The position numbers and the translations under genes are program-made. A DNA stretch of 64,000 nt. Source: Hippasteria phrygiana. Its lineage: Eukaryota; Echinodermata; Asteroidea; Valvatida; Goniasteridae. The stretch is from the NCBI GenBank assembly GCA_037893225.1, contig JAZGUH010000088.1:1710501-1774500 (forward strand), in the 5' to 3' direction. The notes beneath the pieces are model-generated. The model did no database searches. It worked only from the letters and a program-made list of their open reading frames with translations, and had not been told where the DNA came from. The number at the start of each line of letters is the position of its first letter. Positions within the stretch are counted from its first letter, which is position 1. This document shows, piece after piece, positions 36,621-48,880 of this stretch.

Positions 36621-37316
36621 GACAAATGACATACTTGTACATGTATATACATACATACTCTGTTGAAGATGTTCACAAATGCAATGACGTCATGATGACG
36701 TCATCAGGTGTCAAATTACAAGCAAAAAAGCACAAAATCAAGGAAATTTTTGAAACGTCATATGTCATGAGGCACAAAACACAAGGTTTTCATATTTTTG
36801 CGATTAGATGTTAGTCTCCGGCAAGACTGTGCTTTTCAAAAAATGTTACCAGTGACGTCATAAAATACTCGAGCGCCCTCTAACATGGCCTCAATCCGTC
36901 TTCCGACTCACAACAAAATAATCAAAAACCCATCCGTATTATTGAGTATAGTTCACTGCACATTCATTCTGTGCTTCTTTCGATTGTTGAAATCAAAATA
37001 AACCACATATGCATCTTTTCTCCAATGTATTTCAGTGTCGAACAGTCTACCAGACGTCACTGTTGGTGACCCCACGACAGCAGGAAGCAAGGCCTTCTGC
37101 TCAAGAGTACATAATTTGCTTTAAAATAATTACATTGGTGTTTTCATGTTTCTTTTCCTAATCACTTCTTTCAACAAATGTACGTCTTAATACTGTACTT
37201 TCCTGATCCATAAATATACAAAAAACAGACAAAGCCAAACACCTAGTGTTTGTAACAACAAACTCTATCTCTAGTTAGGTGTTGGGCTATACAGCCCAAC
37301 ACCTATTGTTATTGTA
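35650..37316 (+). repeat. Duplicated block, offset 11,605 (E10/E11 and E13/E14 junctions)
   Basis: This block recurs near-identically at about 47255-48921. It includes the 3' half of the large element, its CTAG and the GTTGG-type hairpin of the following 3.6-kb element. The junction itself was therefore copied, and the event was not transposition of a single element. Confidence 0.85.
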
Positions 37317-40300
37317 TTGATTATTATTCCTTTTTTTCTTTTTGCTACCTCTTTCTTCTCCGGAGTTGTTTGGCTACATGCAAACTCATATCAAGTTCAT
37401 ATTTGGTACATATATGTACAACCAACTGAAGATGGTTTTTTTTGTAATGACGTCATGATGACGTCATCAGGTATCAAATTACAAGCAATTAACCATTTCT
37501 ATTTTTAATGTTTGAAAATCGATATAAAATCAACCGTGAAAGACCGGAACTTGATTTTTACGGCAATTGATAGGATAATATTAGATCTTCAATTTTGATC
37601 GGGCGTGCAAAATCACGTGACCCTTCCTTCCGGTCGAAACCGGAAGTGCCTTATAATTTGAAAGTGGAAAAAGATTTGAACTTGCTTTCAGCGATGTTAG
37701 TCCTTGGCCAGGCTGAACTTTTCAAAATGTGAGCCGTGACGTCATAAAACATTCGAGCGCCCTCTAGCGGCAGGTTGAAAAATGTTCAAAATGAACTTTC
37801 AGTCGATGTGTGTGGCGAAGTTTGCGGTAATCACTTTATAATTGATATATATGATGACCTTCATGCAGCCAACACGTGTGCGAGGGCTCAGATTGATGAC
37901 GTCATCAGACCGGAAGTTGCAATGAAAAGACCTTTAAACCTTAAAAAGTCGCTGAAAAATCAACCGTGACAGATATATTTCAGATTTTTGCTTCAGATGG
38001 CACAGTTGACATAGTTCTCGAGCTTTGTGATAATGACGTCACGATGACGTCATCAAGTATCATATTACAAGCAATCAAAGATTTCTTGATTTGATGTTTG
38101 AAAATCAATATAAAATCAACCGAGAGAGCTCTGATTTTGCTTTTTACGGGAATTGATGGAATAATGCAGGGTCTTCATTTTTGATATTACGTGCAAGATC
38201 ACATGACCCTTCCTTCCGGTCCAAACCGGAAGTGCCTTATAATTTAAAAGTGGAAACAGATTTGAACTTGCTTTCAACGATGTTAGTCTTTGGCCAGGCT
38301 GAACTTTTCAAAAATGTGTGCGGTGACGTCATAAAATATTCGAGCGCCCTCTAGCGGCAGGTTGAAAAATGTTTAAAATTGACTTTCAGTCGATGTGTCT
38401 GCCAAAGTTTGCGGTAATCACTTTATAATTGATATATATGATGACCTTCATGCAGGCAACACGTGTGGAAGGGCTCAGATTGATGACGTCATCAGACCGG
38501 AAGTTGAAATGAAAAGACCTTTAAACCTTAAAAAATCGCTCAAAAATCAACCGTGACAGATATATTTCAGATTTTTGCTTCAGATGGCACAGTTGACATA
38601 GCTCTCGAGCTTTGTGATAATGACGTCACGATGACGTCATCAAGTATCAGATTACAAGCAATCAAAGATTTCTTGATTTAATGTTTGAAAATCAATATAA
38701 AATCAACCGAGAGAGATCTGATTTTGCTTTTTACGGGAATTGATGAAATAATCCAGGGTCTTCATTTTTGATATTACGTGCAAAATCACATGACCCTTCC
38801 TTCCGGTCCAAACCGGAAGTGCCTTATAATTTAAAAGTGGAAACAGATTTGAACTTGCTTTCAACGATGTTAGTCTTTGGCCAGGCTGAACTTTTCAAAA
38901 ATGTGTGCGGTGACGTCATAAAATATTCGAGCGCCCTCTAGCGGCAGGTTGAAAAATGTTTAAAATTGACTTTCAGTCGATGTGTCTGCCAAAGTTTGCG
39001 GTAATCACTTTATAATTGATATATATGATGACCTTCATGCAGGCAACACGTGTGGAAGGGCTCAGATTGATGACGTCATCAGACCGGAAGTTGCAATGAA
39101 AAGACCTTTAAACCTTAAAAAATCGCTGAAAAATCAACCGTGACAGATATATTTCAGATTTTTGCTTCAGATGGCACAGTTGACATAGCTCTCGAGCTTT
39201 GTGATAATGACGTCACGATGACGTCATCAAGTATCAGATTACAAGCAATCAAAGATTTCTTGATTTAATGTTTGAAAATCAATATAAAATCAACCGAGAG
39301 AGATCTGATTTTGCTTTTTACGGGAATTGATGAAATAATCCAGGGTCTTCATTTTTGATATTACGTGCAAAATCACATGACCCTTCCTTCCGGTCCAAAC
39401 CGGAAGTGCCTTATAATGTAAAAGTGGAAATAGATTTGAACTTGCTTTCAACGATGTTAGTCTCTGGCTAGGTTATACTTCACAAAAAAAATACCGGTGA
39501 CGTCATAAAACATTCGAGCGCCCTCTAGCGGCAGGTTGAAAAATGTTCAAAATGAACTTTCAGTCGATGTGTGTGGCGAAGTTTGCGGTAATCACTTTAT
39601 AATTGATATATATGATGACCTTCATGCAGGCAAGACGTGTGCGAGGGCTCAGATTGATGACGTCATCAGACCGGAAGTTGCAATGAAAAGACCTTTAAAC
39701 CTTAAAAAATCGCTGAAAAATCAACCGCGACAGATATAATTCAGATTTTTGCTTCAGATAGCACAGTTGACATAGCTCTCGCGCGTTCTGATAATGACGT
39801 CACGATGACGTCATCAAGTATCAAAGATTTCTAGATTTAATCTTTGAAAATCAATATCAAATCAACCGAGAGAGATCTGATTTTCATTTTACGGGAAGTG
39901 ATAAGATAATCCAGGGTCTTCATTTTTTATATTACGTGCAAAATCAAACCGGAAGTTCCTTTTTATTTGAAAGTGAAAGAACTTTCAGTCGATGTGTTTG
40001 GCGAAGTTTGCGGTAATCACTTTATAATTGATATATATGATGACCTTCGTGCGGGCAACACGTGTGCAAGGGCTCAGATTGATGACGTCATCAGACCGGA
40101 AGTGACAATGAAAAAAAAAGAATTTCCTTAAACAATTGCTGAAAAATCTAGCGTGAGAGATATAATCTTGATTTTTTTCAAATGGCACAGTAAACATAGG
40201 TCTCCAGCTTTCTTGTAATGACGTCATGATGACGTCATTGGGTATCAGATTACAAGCAATAAAACATTAATTTTTTTAATCTTTAAAACTCGGTATAAAA

Positions 40301-40905
40301 TCAACCGTTAGAGACCTTATCTTACTTTTTACGGGAATTGATAGAGTAATACTAGGTCTTCATTTTTTTATATTGAGTGCAAAATCACGTGACCCTTCCT
40401 TCCGGTCCAAACAGGAAGTGCCTTATAATTTGAAATTGGTAAAAGATGTGAACTTGCGTATAGTCTCCGGCAAGACTGCTTTTCAAAAAATGTTACCAGT
40501 GACGTCATAAAATACACCAGCGCCCTCTAACATGAGCTCAATCCGTCATCCGACTCAAAACAAAATAATCAAAAACCAATCCGTTTTATTGGGTATAGTT
40601 CAGTGCACATTCATTCTGTGCTTCTTTCGATTGTTCAAATCAAAATAAACCACATATGCATCTTTTCTCTAATGTATTTCATTGTCAAACATTCTACCAG
40701 ACGTCACCCCACGACAGCAGGAAGCAAGGCCTTCTGCTCAAGAGTACATAATTTGCTTTAGAAATATTACTTTGGTGTTTTCATGTTTTATGTTTTTCCT
40801 AATCATTTCTTTCAACAAATGTACCTCTTAATACTGTACTTTCCTTATCCGTAAATTAAAAAAACAGACAAAGTCCAACACCGTGTGTTTGTATTCAAAC
40901 TCTAG
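37276..40905 (+). mobile_element. E11: A-type element, complete (3,630 bp)
   Basis: Its hairpin at 37276-37305 follows the CTAG of E10 after one T. Boxes lie at 37757, 38344, 38931 and 39518, and CTAG ends at 40905. Length and variants equal those of E5, including a GAAATG variant in the second monomer (38505) and the fusion variant ATCGCTCAAAAATC. The end is the AACACC type, matching its hairpin. Confidence 0.75.
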
Positions 40906-42447
40906 TTTATTATTATTCTTACTTTTTCTTCTTCCAGCTCTTTTTTCTCCCGAATGTTTTGGCCACATGCAAACTCATATCAAGTTCAAACCTCACATAT
41001 GCATGCACACTGTATTGAAGATGTGCAAAAATGTAATGACGTCATGATGACGTCATCATGTATCAGATTACAAGCAATCTAAGATTTCTAGATTTAATCT
41101 TTGAAAATCAATATAAAATCAACCGTGACAGACCTGAACTTGATTTTTACGGCAATTGATAGGATAAATATAGGTCTTAATTTTTTGTCCTGCGTGCAAA
41201 ATCACGTGACCCTTCCTTCCGGTCGAAACCGGAAGTGCCTTATAATTTGAAAGTGCAAAAAGATGTGAACTTGCTTTCAACGATGTTAGTCTTTGGCCAG
41301 GCTGAACTTTTCAAAAATGTGTGCGGTGACGTCATAAAATATTCGAGCGCCCTCTAGCGGCAGGTTTAAAAATGTTCAAAATGAACTTTCAGTCGATGTG
41401 TGTGGCGAAGTTTGCGGTAATCACTTTATAATTGATACATATGATGACCTTCATGCAGGCAACACCTGTGCGAGGGCTCAGATTGATGACGTCATCAAAC
41501 CGGAAGTGACAATAAAAAGACTTTAAAACCTTCAAAAATTGCTGAAAAATCAACGGCGAAAGATATAATCCAGATTTTTGCTTCAGATAGCACAGTTGAC
41601 ATAGCTCTCAAGCTTTCTAATAATGACGTCACGATGACGTCATCAAGTATCAGATTACAAGCAATCAAATATTTCTAGATTTAATCTTTGAAAATCAATA
41701 TAAAATCAACCATGAGAGATCTGATTTTGCTTTTTACTGGAATTGATAGAATAATCCAGGGTCTTCATTTTGTATATTACGTGCAAAATCACATGACCCT
41801 TCCTTCCGGTCCAAACCGGAAGTGCCTGATAATTTGAAAGTGGAAAAAGATGTGAACTTGCTTTCAACGATGTTAGTCTCTGACTAGGTTGTACTTCACA
41901 AAAAAATTACCGGTGACGTCATAAAATGTTGGAGCGCCCTCTAGCGGCAGGTTGGAAAATGTTTAAAATGAATAATCCGTTGATGTGTATGCCGAGGTTT
42001 ATTAAAATCACTTGATGATTGATATATATGATGACTTTTAAGCAGGCAACACGTGTGCGATGGCTCAGATTGATGACGTCATCAGACCGGAAGTGACAAT
42101 GAAAAGACGTTGAAACCTTCAAAAATTGCTGAAAAATCAACGGCGAAAGATATAATCCAGATTTGTGCTTCAGATAGCAAAGTTGATATAGCTCTCGAGC
42201 TTTCTGATAATGACGTCACGATGACGTCATCAAGTATCAGATGACAAGCAATCAAAGATTTCTAGACTTAACTTCAAAAATCAACATAAAATCAACCGTG
42301 AGAGACCTGAATTTGACTTTAGTGGGAATTGATAGAATATATCCAGGGTTTATTATCATTTCCTTCCAGTTCAAATAGGAAGTGCCTGATATAATTTGAA
42401 ATTGGAGAAAGATGCGAAATTTCTTTCAACGATGTTAATATTACCGG

Positions 42448-43955
42448 TGACGTTATGAAATATTCGAATGTTCTCTAGCGGCGGGTTGAAAAGAAAAATC
42501 TCCAAAATGCATTTTCAGTCAATGTCTGTGGCAATGTTCACTTCATGATTTATATATATGATGACCCCGGACAGGCCTAGATGTTTACTTCAAATGGCAA
42601 AGAAAAAGTAGGTCTCAAACGTCTTTGTGTTTCTTCGCAATCTGCTAACTAAAACATTCTCTACGGCACCCCTGAAATGTTACTTCGACCACCCGCCAAC
42701 TCCCATATAACGTGTATTAGCGCCGTGCCTTGCAGAAAACAAATACTTAAAAGAGGGCGCTAGGCCGACCTAACGGTCCCGGACCGCACGCATTCAGTTA
42801 AGTTAAGTTCGGGACCGTTAGATCGGTCTAGCGCCCTCTCGAGTTTTTCCCAAGAGGCTGTTGAGGGAATGGAATGGGACGTGATGCAATAACAATTTGC
42901 TGATTTGGGAGCAAGCCGTATATTTCCCATATATTGTTGATCTCCATGGTGACGTTATGAAATATTCGAATGTTCTCTAGCGGCGGGTTGAAAAGAAAAA
43001 TCTCCAAAATGCATTTTCAGTCAATGTCTGTGGCAATGTTCACTTCATGACTTATATATATGATGACCCCCGGACAGGCCTAGATGTTTACTTCAAATGG
43101 GAAAGAAAAAGTAGGTCTCAAACGTCTTTGTGTTTCTTCGCAATCTGCTAACTAAAACATTCCCTACGGCACCCTTGAAATGTTACTTCGACCACCAGCC
43201 AACTCCCATATAACGTGTATTAGCGTCGTGCCTTGCAGAAAACAAATACTCAAAAGAGGGCGCTAGGCCGACCTAACGGTCCCGGACCGCACGCATTCAG
43301 TTAAGTTAAGTTCGGGACCGTTAGATCGGTCTAGCGCCCTCTCGAGTTTTTCCCATGAGGCTGTTGAGGGAATAGAATGGGACGTGATGCAATAACAATT
43401 TGCTGGTTTGGGAGCAAGCCGTATATTTCCCATATATTGTTGATCTCCATGTTGACGTTATGAAATATTCGAATGTTCTCTAGCGGCGGGTTGAAAAGAA
43501 AAATCTCCAAAATGCATTTTCAGTCAATGTCTGTGGCAATGTTCACTTCATGACTTATATATATGATGACCCCCGGACAGGCCTAGATGTTTACTTCAAA
43601 TGGGAAAGAAAAAGTAGGTCTCAAACGTCTTTGTGTTTCTTCGCAATCTGCTAACTAAAACATTCCCTACGGCACCCTTGAAATGTTACTTCGACCACCC
43701 GCCAACTCCCTTATAACGTGTATTAGCGTCGTGCCTTGCAGAAAAGAAATACTCAAAAGAGGGCGCTAGGCCGACCTAACGGTCCCGGACCGCACGCATT
43801 CAGTTAAGTTCGGGACCGTTAGATCGGTCTAGCGCCCTCTCGAGTTTCCGCACGCATTCAGTTAAGTTAAGTTCGGGACCGTTAGATCGGTCTAGCGCCC
43901 TCTCGAGTTTTTCCCATGAGGCTGTTGAGGGAATGGAATGGGACGTGATGCAATA
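42448..43955 (+). repeat. 502-bp tandem repeat, three copies
   Basis: Units start TGACGTTATGAAATATTCG at 42448, 42950 and 43453. The TGACGTTA and CTCTAGCGGCGGG at the start show it derives from the CRE/CTCF-box part of the 587-bp monomer, with both motifs altered. Each unit contains an 88-bp (third unit 83-bp) inverted repeat. The third unit has an additional right arm (43871-43903). Copies lie in E15 (54089, 54591) and E16 (59186, 59688, 60191). Confidence 0.9.
42752..42839. repeat. 88-bp inverted repeat within the 502-bp unit
   Basis: The arms are 33 nt, with 30 of 33 positions matching, around a 22-nt spacer containing AGTTAAGTTAA. Outer ends read AGAGGGCGCTAG and CTAGCGCCCTCT. Equivalent copies: 43255-43342, 43758-43840, 54393-54480, 54896-54983, 59490-59577, 59993-60080 and 60496-60578. 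Extra single right arms sit at 43871, 55014 and 60609. Confidence 0.85.
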
Positions 43956-45523
43956 ACAATTTGCTGATTGGGTAGCAAGCCATACATTCCCCATAATTGT
44001 TGATCTCCATCCCTGGCTCCGCAAGTGTCGATAATAGCCTCATCATATTGTTGAATATTTCTATGAATTGTTTTTCTTCTTGTCTTTCTTTATTTCCCAG
44101 AACTGTATAACAACATGCAACTTCATATCAAGTTTAAACTTGGTACATTTCATACACACTCTATTGAAGATGTGCAAAAATGTAATGACGTCATGATGTG
44201 TCAATTTACAAGCAGAAGTATGATATTTTAGGTTTTAATAAACATCAGATAGATCTAATGGACATAGACATTTTTTGTGTTTTCTATTTGACCTCTACGT
44301 CTGGGATCATCGGAAGCTCAAAGTCAACGGATGGTACAGGGACAGCAATTCACGGATCAGTAACATGAATACAAACATATGCGGACGTACATAGCAGAAA
44401 CAAAGTAGATCTCAAACTTCCTTGTATTTATTGGTAATCAGCGAACTTAAACATTCCCTATGGAAAAACAAAATAGAAAAGTCGAAAAAATATTTTTACA
44501 AAAACGTTAAATCTGTTTTTTCTGCTATTCTCCCTTACAATGTCACTTCGACCATCCGCCAACCCCTCATAGAACGTGCGTAAGCGTCGTGCAGTTCGGG
44601 ACCGTTAGGTCGGTCTAGCGCCCTCCCTTTCGTATTTTTCCATGAAGCTGTTGAGGGCAGCATTGCAATGTGACGTTATGTTATAAAAAATTAATTTGCT
44701 GATTGGTGAGAAAGCCGTACATTTCCCATACCGGTGATCCCCGTCCGGGCTACACACGTGTCAATAACACCCTCATCATTATATGTTATGTGATTATTAT
44801 TCTATGAATTATACCTGTTAAAGTACCCTCAAGGAGACACTTTGTCATCATTTTTTATACCTTAGGGAGACAAATGACATACTTGTACATGTATATACAT
44901 ACATACTCTGTTGAAGATGTTCACAAATGCAATGACGTCATGATGACGTCATCAGGTGTCAAATTACAAGCAAAAAACACAAAATCAAGCAAATTTTTGA
45001 AACGTCATATGTCATGAGGTACAAAACACAAGGTTTTCATATTTGCCGATTAGATGTTAGTCTCCGGCAAGACTGTGCTTTTCAAAAAATGTTACCAGTG
45101 ACGTCATAAAATACTCGAGCGCCCTCTAACATGGCCTCAATCCGTCATCCGACTCACAACAAAATAATCAAAAACCAATCCGTTTTATTGGGTATAGTTC
45201 AGTGCACATTCATTCGATGCTTCTTTCGATTGTTGAAATCAAAATAAACCACATATGCATCTTTTCTCTAATGTATTTCAGTGTCGAACAGTCTACCAGA
45301 CGTCACTAATGGTGACCCCACGACAGCAGGAAGCAAGGCCTTCTGCTCAAAAGTACATAATTTGCTTTAAAATTATTACATTCGTATTTTCATGTTTTAT
45401 TTTTTTCCTAATCACTTCTTTCAACAAATGTACGTCTTAATACTGTACTTTCCTGATCCATAAATAAAAAACAAAAAACAAAGCCAAACACCTAGTGTTT
45501 GTAACAACAAACTCTAGCTCTAG

Positions 45524-48500
45524 TTTATTATTATTCTTACTTTTTCTTCTTCCAGCTCTTTTTTCTCCCGAATGTTTTGGCCACATGCAAACTCATATCA
45601 AGTTCAAACCTCACATATGCATGCACACTGTATTGAAGATGTGCAAAAATGTAATGACGTCATGATGACGTCATCATGTATCAGATTACAAGCAATCTAA
45701 GATTTCTAGATTTAATCTTTGAAAATCAATATAAAATCAACCGTGACAGACCTGAACTTGATTTTTACGGCAATTGATAGGATAAATATAGGTCTTAATT
45801 TTTTGTCCTGCGTGCAAAATCACGTGACCCTTCCTTCCGGTCGAAACCGGAAGTGCCTTATAATTTGAAAGTGCAAAAAGATGTGAACTTGCTTTCAACG
45901 ATGTTAGTCTTTGGCCAGGCTGAACTTTTCAAAAATGTGTGCGGTGACGTCATAAAATATTCGAGCGCCCTCTAGCGGCAGGTTTAAAAATGTTCAAAAT
46001 GAACTTTCAGTTGATGTGTGTGGCGAAGTTTGCGGTAATCACTTTATAATTGATACATATGATGACCTTCATGCAGGCAACACCTGTGCGAGGGCTCAGA
46101 TTGATGACGTCATCAAACCGGAAGTGACAATAAAAAGACTTTAAAACCTTCAAAAATTGCTGAAAAATCAACGGCGAAAGATATAATCCAGATTTTTGCT
46201 TCAGATAGCACAGTTGACATAGCTCTCAAGCTTTCTAATAATGACGTCACGATGACGTCATCAAGTATCAGATTACAAGCAATCAAATATTTCTAGATTT
46301 AATCTTTGAAAATCAATATAAAATCAACCGAGAGAGATCTGATTTTGCTTTTTACGGGAATTGATAGAATAATCCAGGGTCTTCATTTTGTATATTACGT
46401 GCAAAATCACATGACCCTTCCTTCCGGTCCAAACCGGAAGTGCCTGATAATTTAAAAGTGGGGAAAGATGTGAACTTGCTTTCAACGATGTTAGTCTCTG
46501 GCTAGGTTGTATTTCACACACAAAATACCGGTGACGTCATAAAATGTTAGAGCGCCCTCTAGCGGCAGGTTGAAAAATGTTTAAAATTAATAATCGGCTT
46601 ATGTGTGCGGCGAAGTTGGCTGAAATCACTTTATAATAATGTAGATAATCAGCTTCATGCTAAGAACAAGTTGAGGTGGAGAAATATTGATGACGTCATC
46701 AGACCGGAAGGTAAAATTAAAAGACCTTTAAACCTTCAAAGATTGCTGAAGAATCAACCGCGAGAGATATAATTCAGTGCGGCAGGTTGAAAAATCTTCA
46801 AAATGCATGTTCAGTCAATGTCTGTGGCGAAGTTTGCGATTTTCACTTCATGAGTTATATGATGACCCTCGGGCAGACAGCACGTGTGTGCATGATCAGA
46901 TTGATGACGTCATCAGGCTGGAAATAGCAATGAAAAGAGCATTTATCATTTGAAAAATTCTGAAAAATCAACCCTAACAGCTATAGCCTTCATGTGTATT
47001 TCAAATGGCAGAGAAAAGTAGGTCATAAACTTCCTTGTATTTCTTTGCAATCAGCGAACTTGAACATTCCCCACGGCACCCTTGGAATGTCACTTCGACC
47101 ACCCACCAACTCCCTCATCAAACGTGCTTTAGCATAGTGCCTCGTGCAAAAAAAGTACTCAAGAGAGGGCGCTAGACCAACCTAAGGGTCCCGAACTGTA
47201 CGCGTGCAGTTGGGGACCGTTATGTCGGTCCACCACCTACATCTGGGTATTTTGTTTCTGATGAGGCTGTTGAGGGTAGACATTGGAATGGGACGTGATG
47301 CTACAAGAAAATTCATTTGCTGATTGGGTAGCAAGCCGTACATTCCCCATAATTGTTGATCTCCATCCCTGGCCCGCAATTTTCGATAATAACCTCATCA
47401 TTGTTGAATATTTCTATGAATTGTTTTTCTTCTTGTCTTTCTTTATTCCCCAGAACTGTATAACAACATGCAACTTCATATTAAGTTTAAACTTGGTACA
47501 TTTCATAGACACTCTATTGAAGATGTGCAAAAATTTAATGACGTCATGATGTGTCAATTTACAAGCAGCAGTATGATATTTCAAGTTTTCATATGTGAAC
47601 ATCAAATAGATCTAATGTACATAGACATTTTTGGTGTTTTTTAGTTGACCTCTACGTTTAGGATCATCGGAAGCTCAAAGTCAACGGATGGTACACGGAC
47701 AGCAATTCACGGATCAGTAACATGAATACAAACATATGCGGACGTACATGGCAGAAACAAAGTAGATCTCAAACTTCCTTGTATTTATTGGTAATCAGCC
47801 AACTTAAACATTCCCTATGGAAAAAAAAATAGAAAAGTCGAAAAAATATTTTTACAAAAACGTTAAATCTGTTTTTTCTGCTATTCTCCCTTACAATGTC
47901 ACTTCGACCATCCGCCAACCCCTCATAGAACGTGCGTAAGCGTCGTGCAGTTCGGGACCGTTAGGTCGGTCTAGCGCCCTCCCTTTCGTATTTTTCCATG
48001 AAGCTGTTGAGGGCAGCATTGCAATGTGACGTTATGTTATAAGAAATGAATTTGCTGATTGGTGAGAAAGCCGTACATTTCCCATACCGGTGATCCCCGT
48101 CCGGGGCTACACAAGTGTCAATAACACCCTCATCATTATATGTTATGTGATTATTATTATATGAATTATACCTGTTAAAGTACCCTCAAGGAGACACTTT
48201 GTCATCATTTTTGATACCTTAGGGAGACAAATGACATACTTGTACATGTATATACATACATACTCTGTTGAAGATGTTCACAAATGCAATGACGTCATGA
48301 TGACGTCATCAGGTGTCAAATTACAAGCAAAAAAGCACAAAATCAAGGAAATTTTTGAAACGTCATATGTCATGAGGCACAAAACACAAGGTTTTCATAT
48401 TTTTGCGATTAGATGTTAGTCTCCGGCAAGACTGTGCTTTTCAAAAAATGTTACCAGTGACGTCATAAAATACTCGAGCGCCCTCTAACATGGCCTCAAT

Positions 48501-48879
48501 CCGTCTTCCGACTCACAACAAAATAATCAAAAACCCATCCGTATTATTGAGTATAGTTCACTGCACATTCATTCTGTGCTTCTTTCGATTGTTGAAATCA
48601 AAATAAACCACATATGCATCTTTTCTCCAATGTATTTCAGTGTCGAACAGTCTACCAGACGTCACTGTTGGTGACCCCACGACAGCAGGAAGCAAGGCCT
48701 TCTGCTCAAGAGTACATAATTTGCTTTAAAATAATTACATTGGTGTTTTCATGTTTCTTTTCCTAATCACTTCTTTCAACAAATGTACGTCTTAATACTG
48801 TACTTTCCTGATCCATAAATATACAAAAAACAGACAAAGCCAAACACCTAGTGTTTGTAACAACAAACTCTATCTCTAG
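45524..48879 (+). mobile_element. E13: B-type element without 5' hairpin (3.36 kb), mosaic
   Basis: The first 1.2 kb resembles E12 (boxes 45965, 46552). The middle resembles E10 (CGGCAGGTTGAAAAATC module, 56-bp palindrome at 47174). From about 47255 to the end it is nearly identical to the 3' part of E10. It lacks the 502-bp units. The end is CTCTATCTCTAG at 48879. The mosaic suggests recombination between neighbouring large elements. Confidence 0.65.
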
Positions 48880-48880
48880 T

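Larger units (their letters stand above)
32585..37274 (+). mobile_element. E10: large B-type composite element (4.69 kb)
   Basis: It starts with the third hairpin of the cluster. After the 5' domain come monomers with boxes at 33079 and 33666 and a decayed one near 34241, then a CGGCATGTTGAAAAATC module. Repeats spaced 706 and 742 bp (ACTTCCTTGTATTTCTTGG near 34719, 35425 and 36167) follow, two with a 56-bp palindrome (34864, 35570). Internal relics of the element's own 5' domain occur near 35060, 35820 and 36620. The class II 3' domain ends CTCTATCTCTAG at 37274. Confidence 0.65.
40906..45523 (+). mobile_element. E12: large B-type element without 5' hairpin (4.62 kb)
   Basis: TTTATTATTATTC follows the CTAG of E11 directly. 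Monomer boxes lie at 41347 and 41934. At about 42448 it enters three tandem 502-bp units with 88-bp inverted repeats, then an internal 5'-domain relic (about 44080), a GGGACCGTTAGGTCGG arm near 44595 and the class II 3' domain, ending CTCTAGCTCTAG at 45523. E16 is the same element with a hairpin (offset 16,738). The minus ORF at 43800-44024 merely reads through the repeated arms. Confidence 0.7.
40906..47262 (+). repeat. Large segmental duplication, offset 16,738 (left copy)
   Basis: It matches 57644-64000 to the window edge, at least 6.36 kb, with only scattered differences seen (for example ACTCATATC against ACTCGTATC near 45593 and 62331). It covers E12, its junction with E13, and the first 1.7 kb of E13. 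The left copy begins exactly after a CTAG; the right copy begins after a hairpin leader. Confidence 0.9.

Noticed and set aside
36576..36645. Short direct repeat TACCCTCAAGGAGACA / TACCTTAGGGAGACA as a regulatory element
   Set aside because: The similarity is short and imperfect and is simply carried along with each copy of the large element. Nothing indicates a function.
42752..42839. Terminal inverted repeats of a MITE
   Set aside because: The arms face each other over only about 22 nt, no target-site duplication flanks them, and they lie inside a longer tandem unit. A fossil origin from a MITE cannot be excluded.
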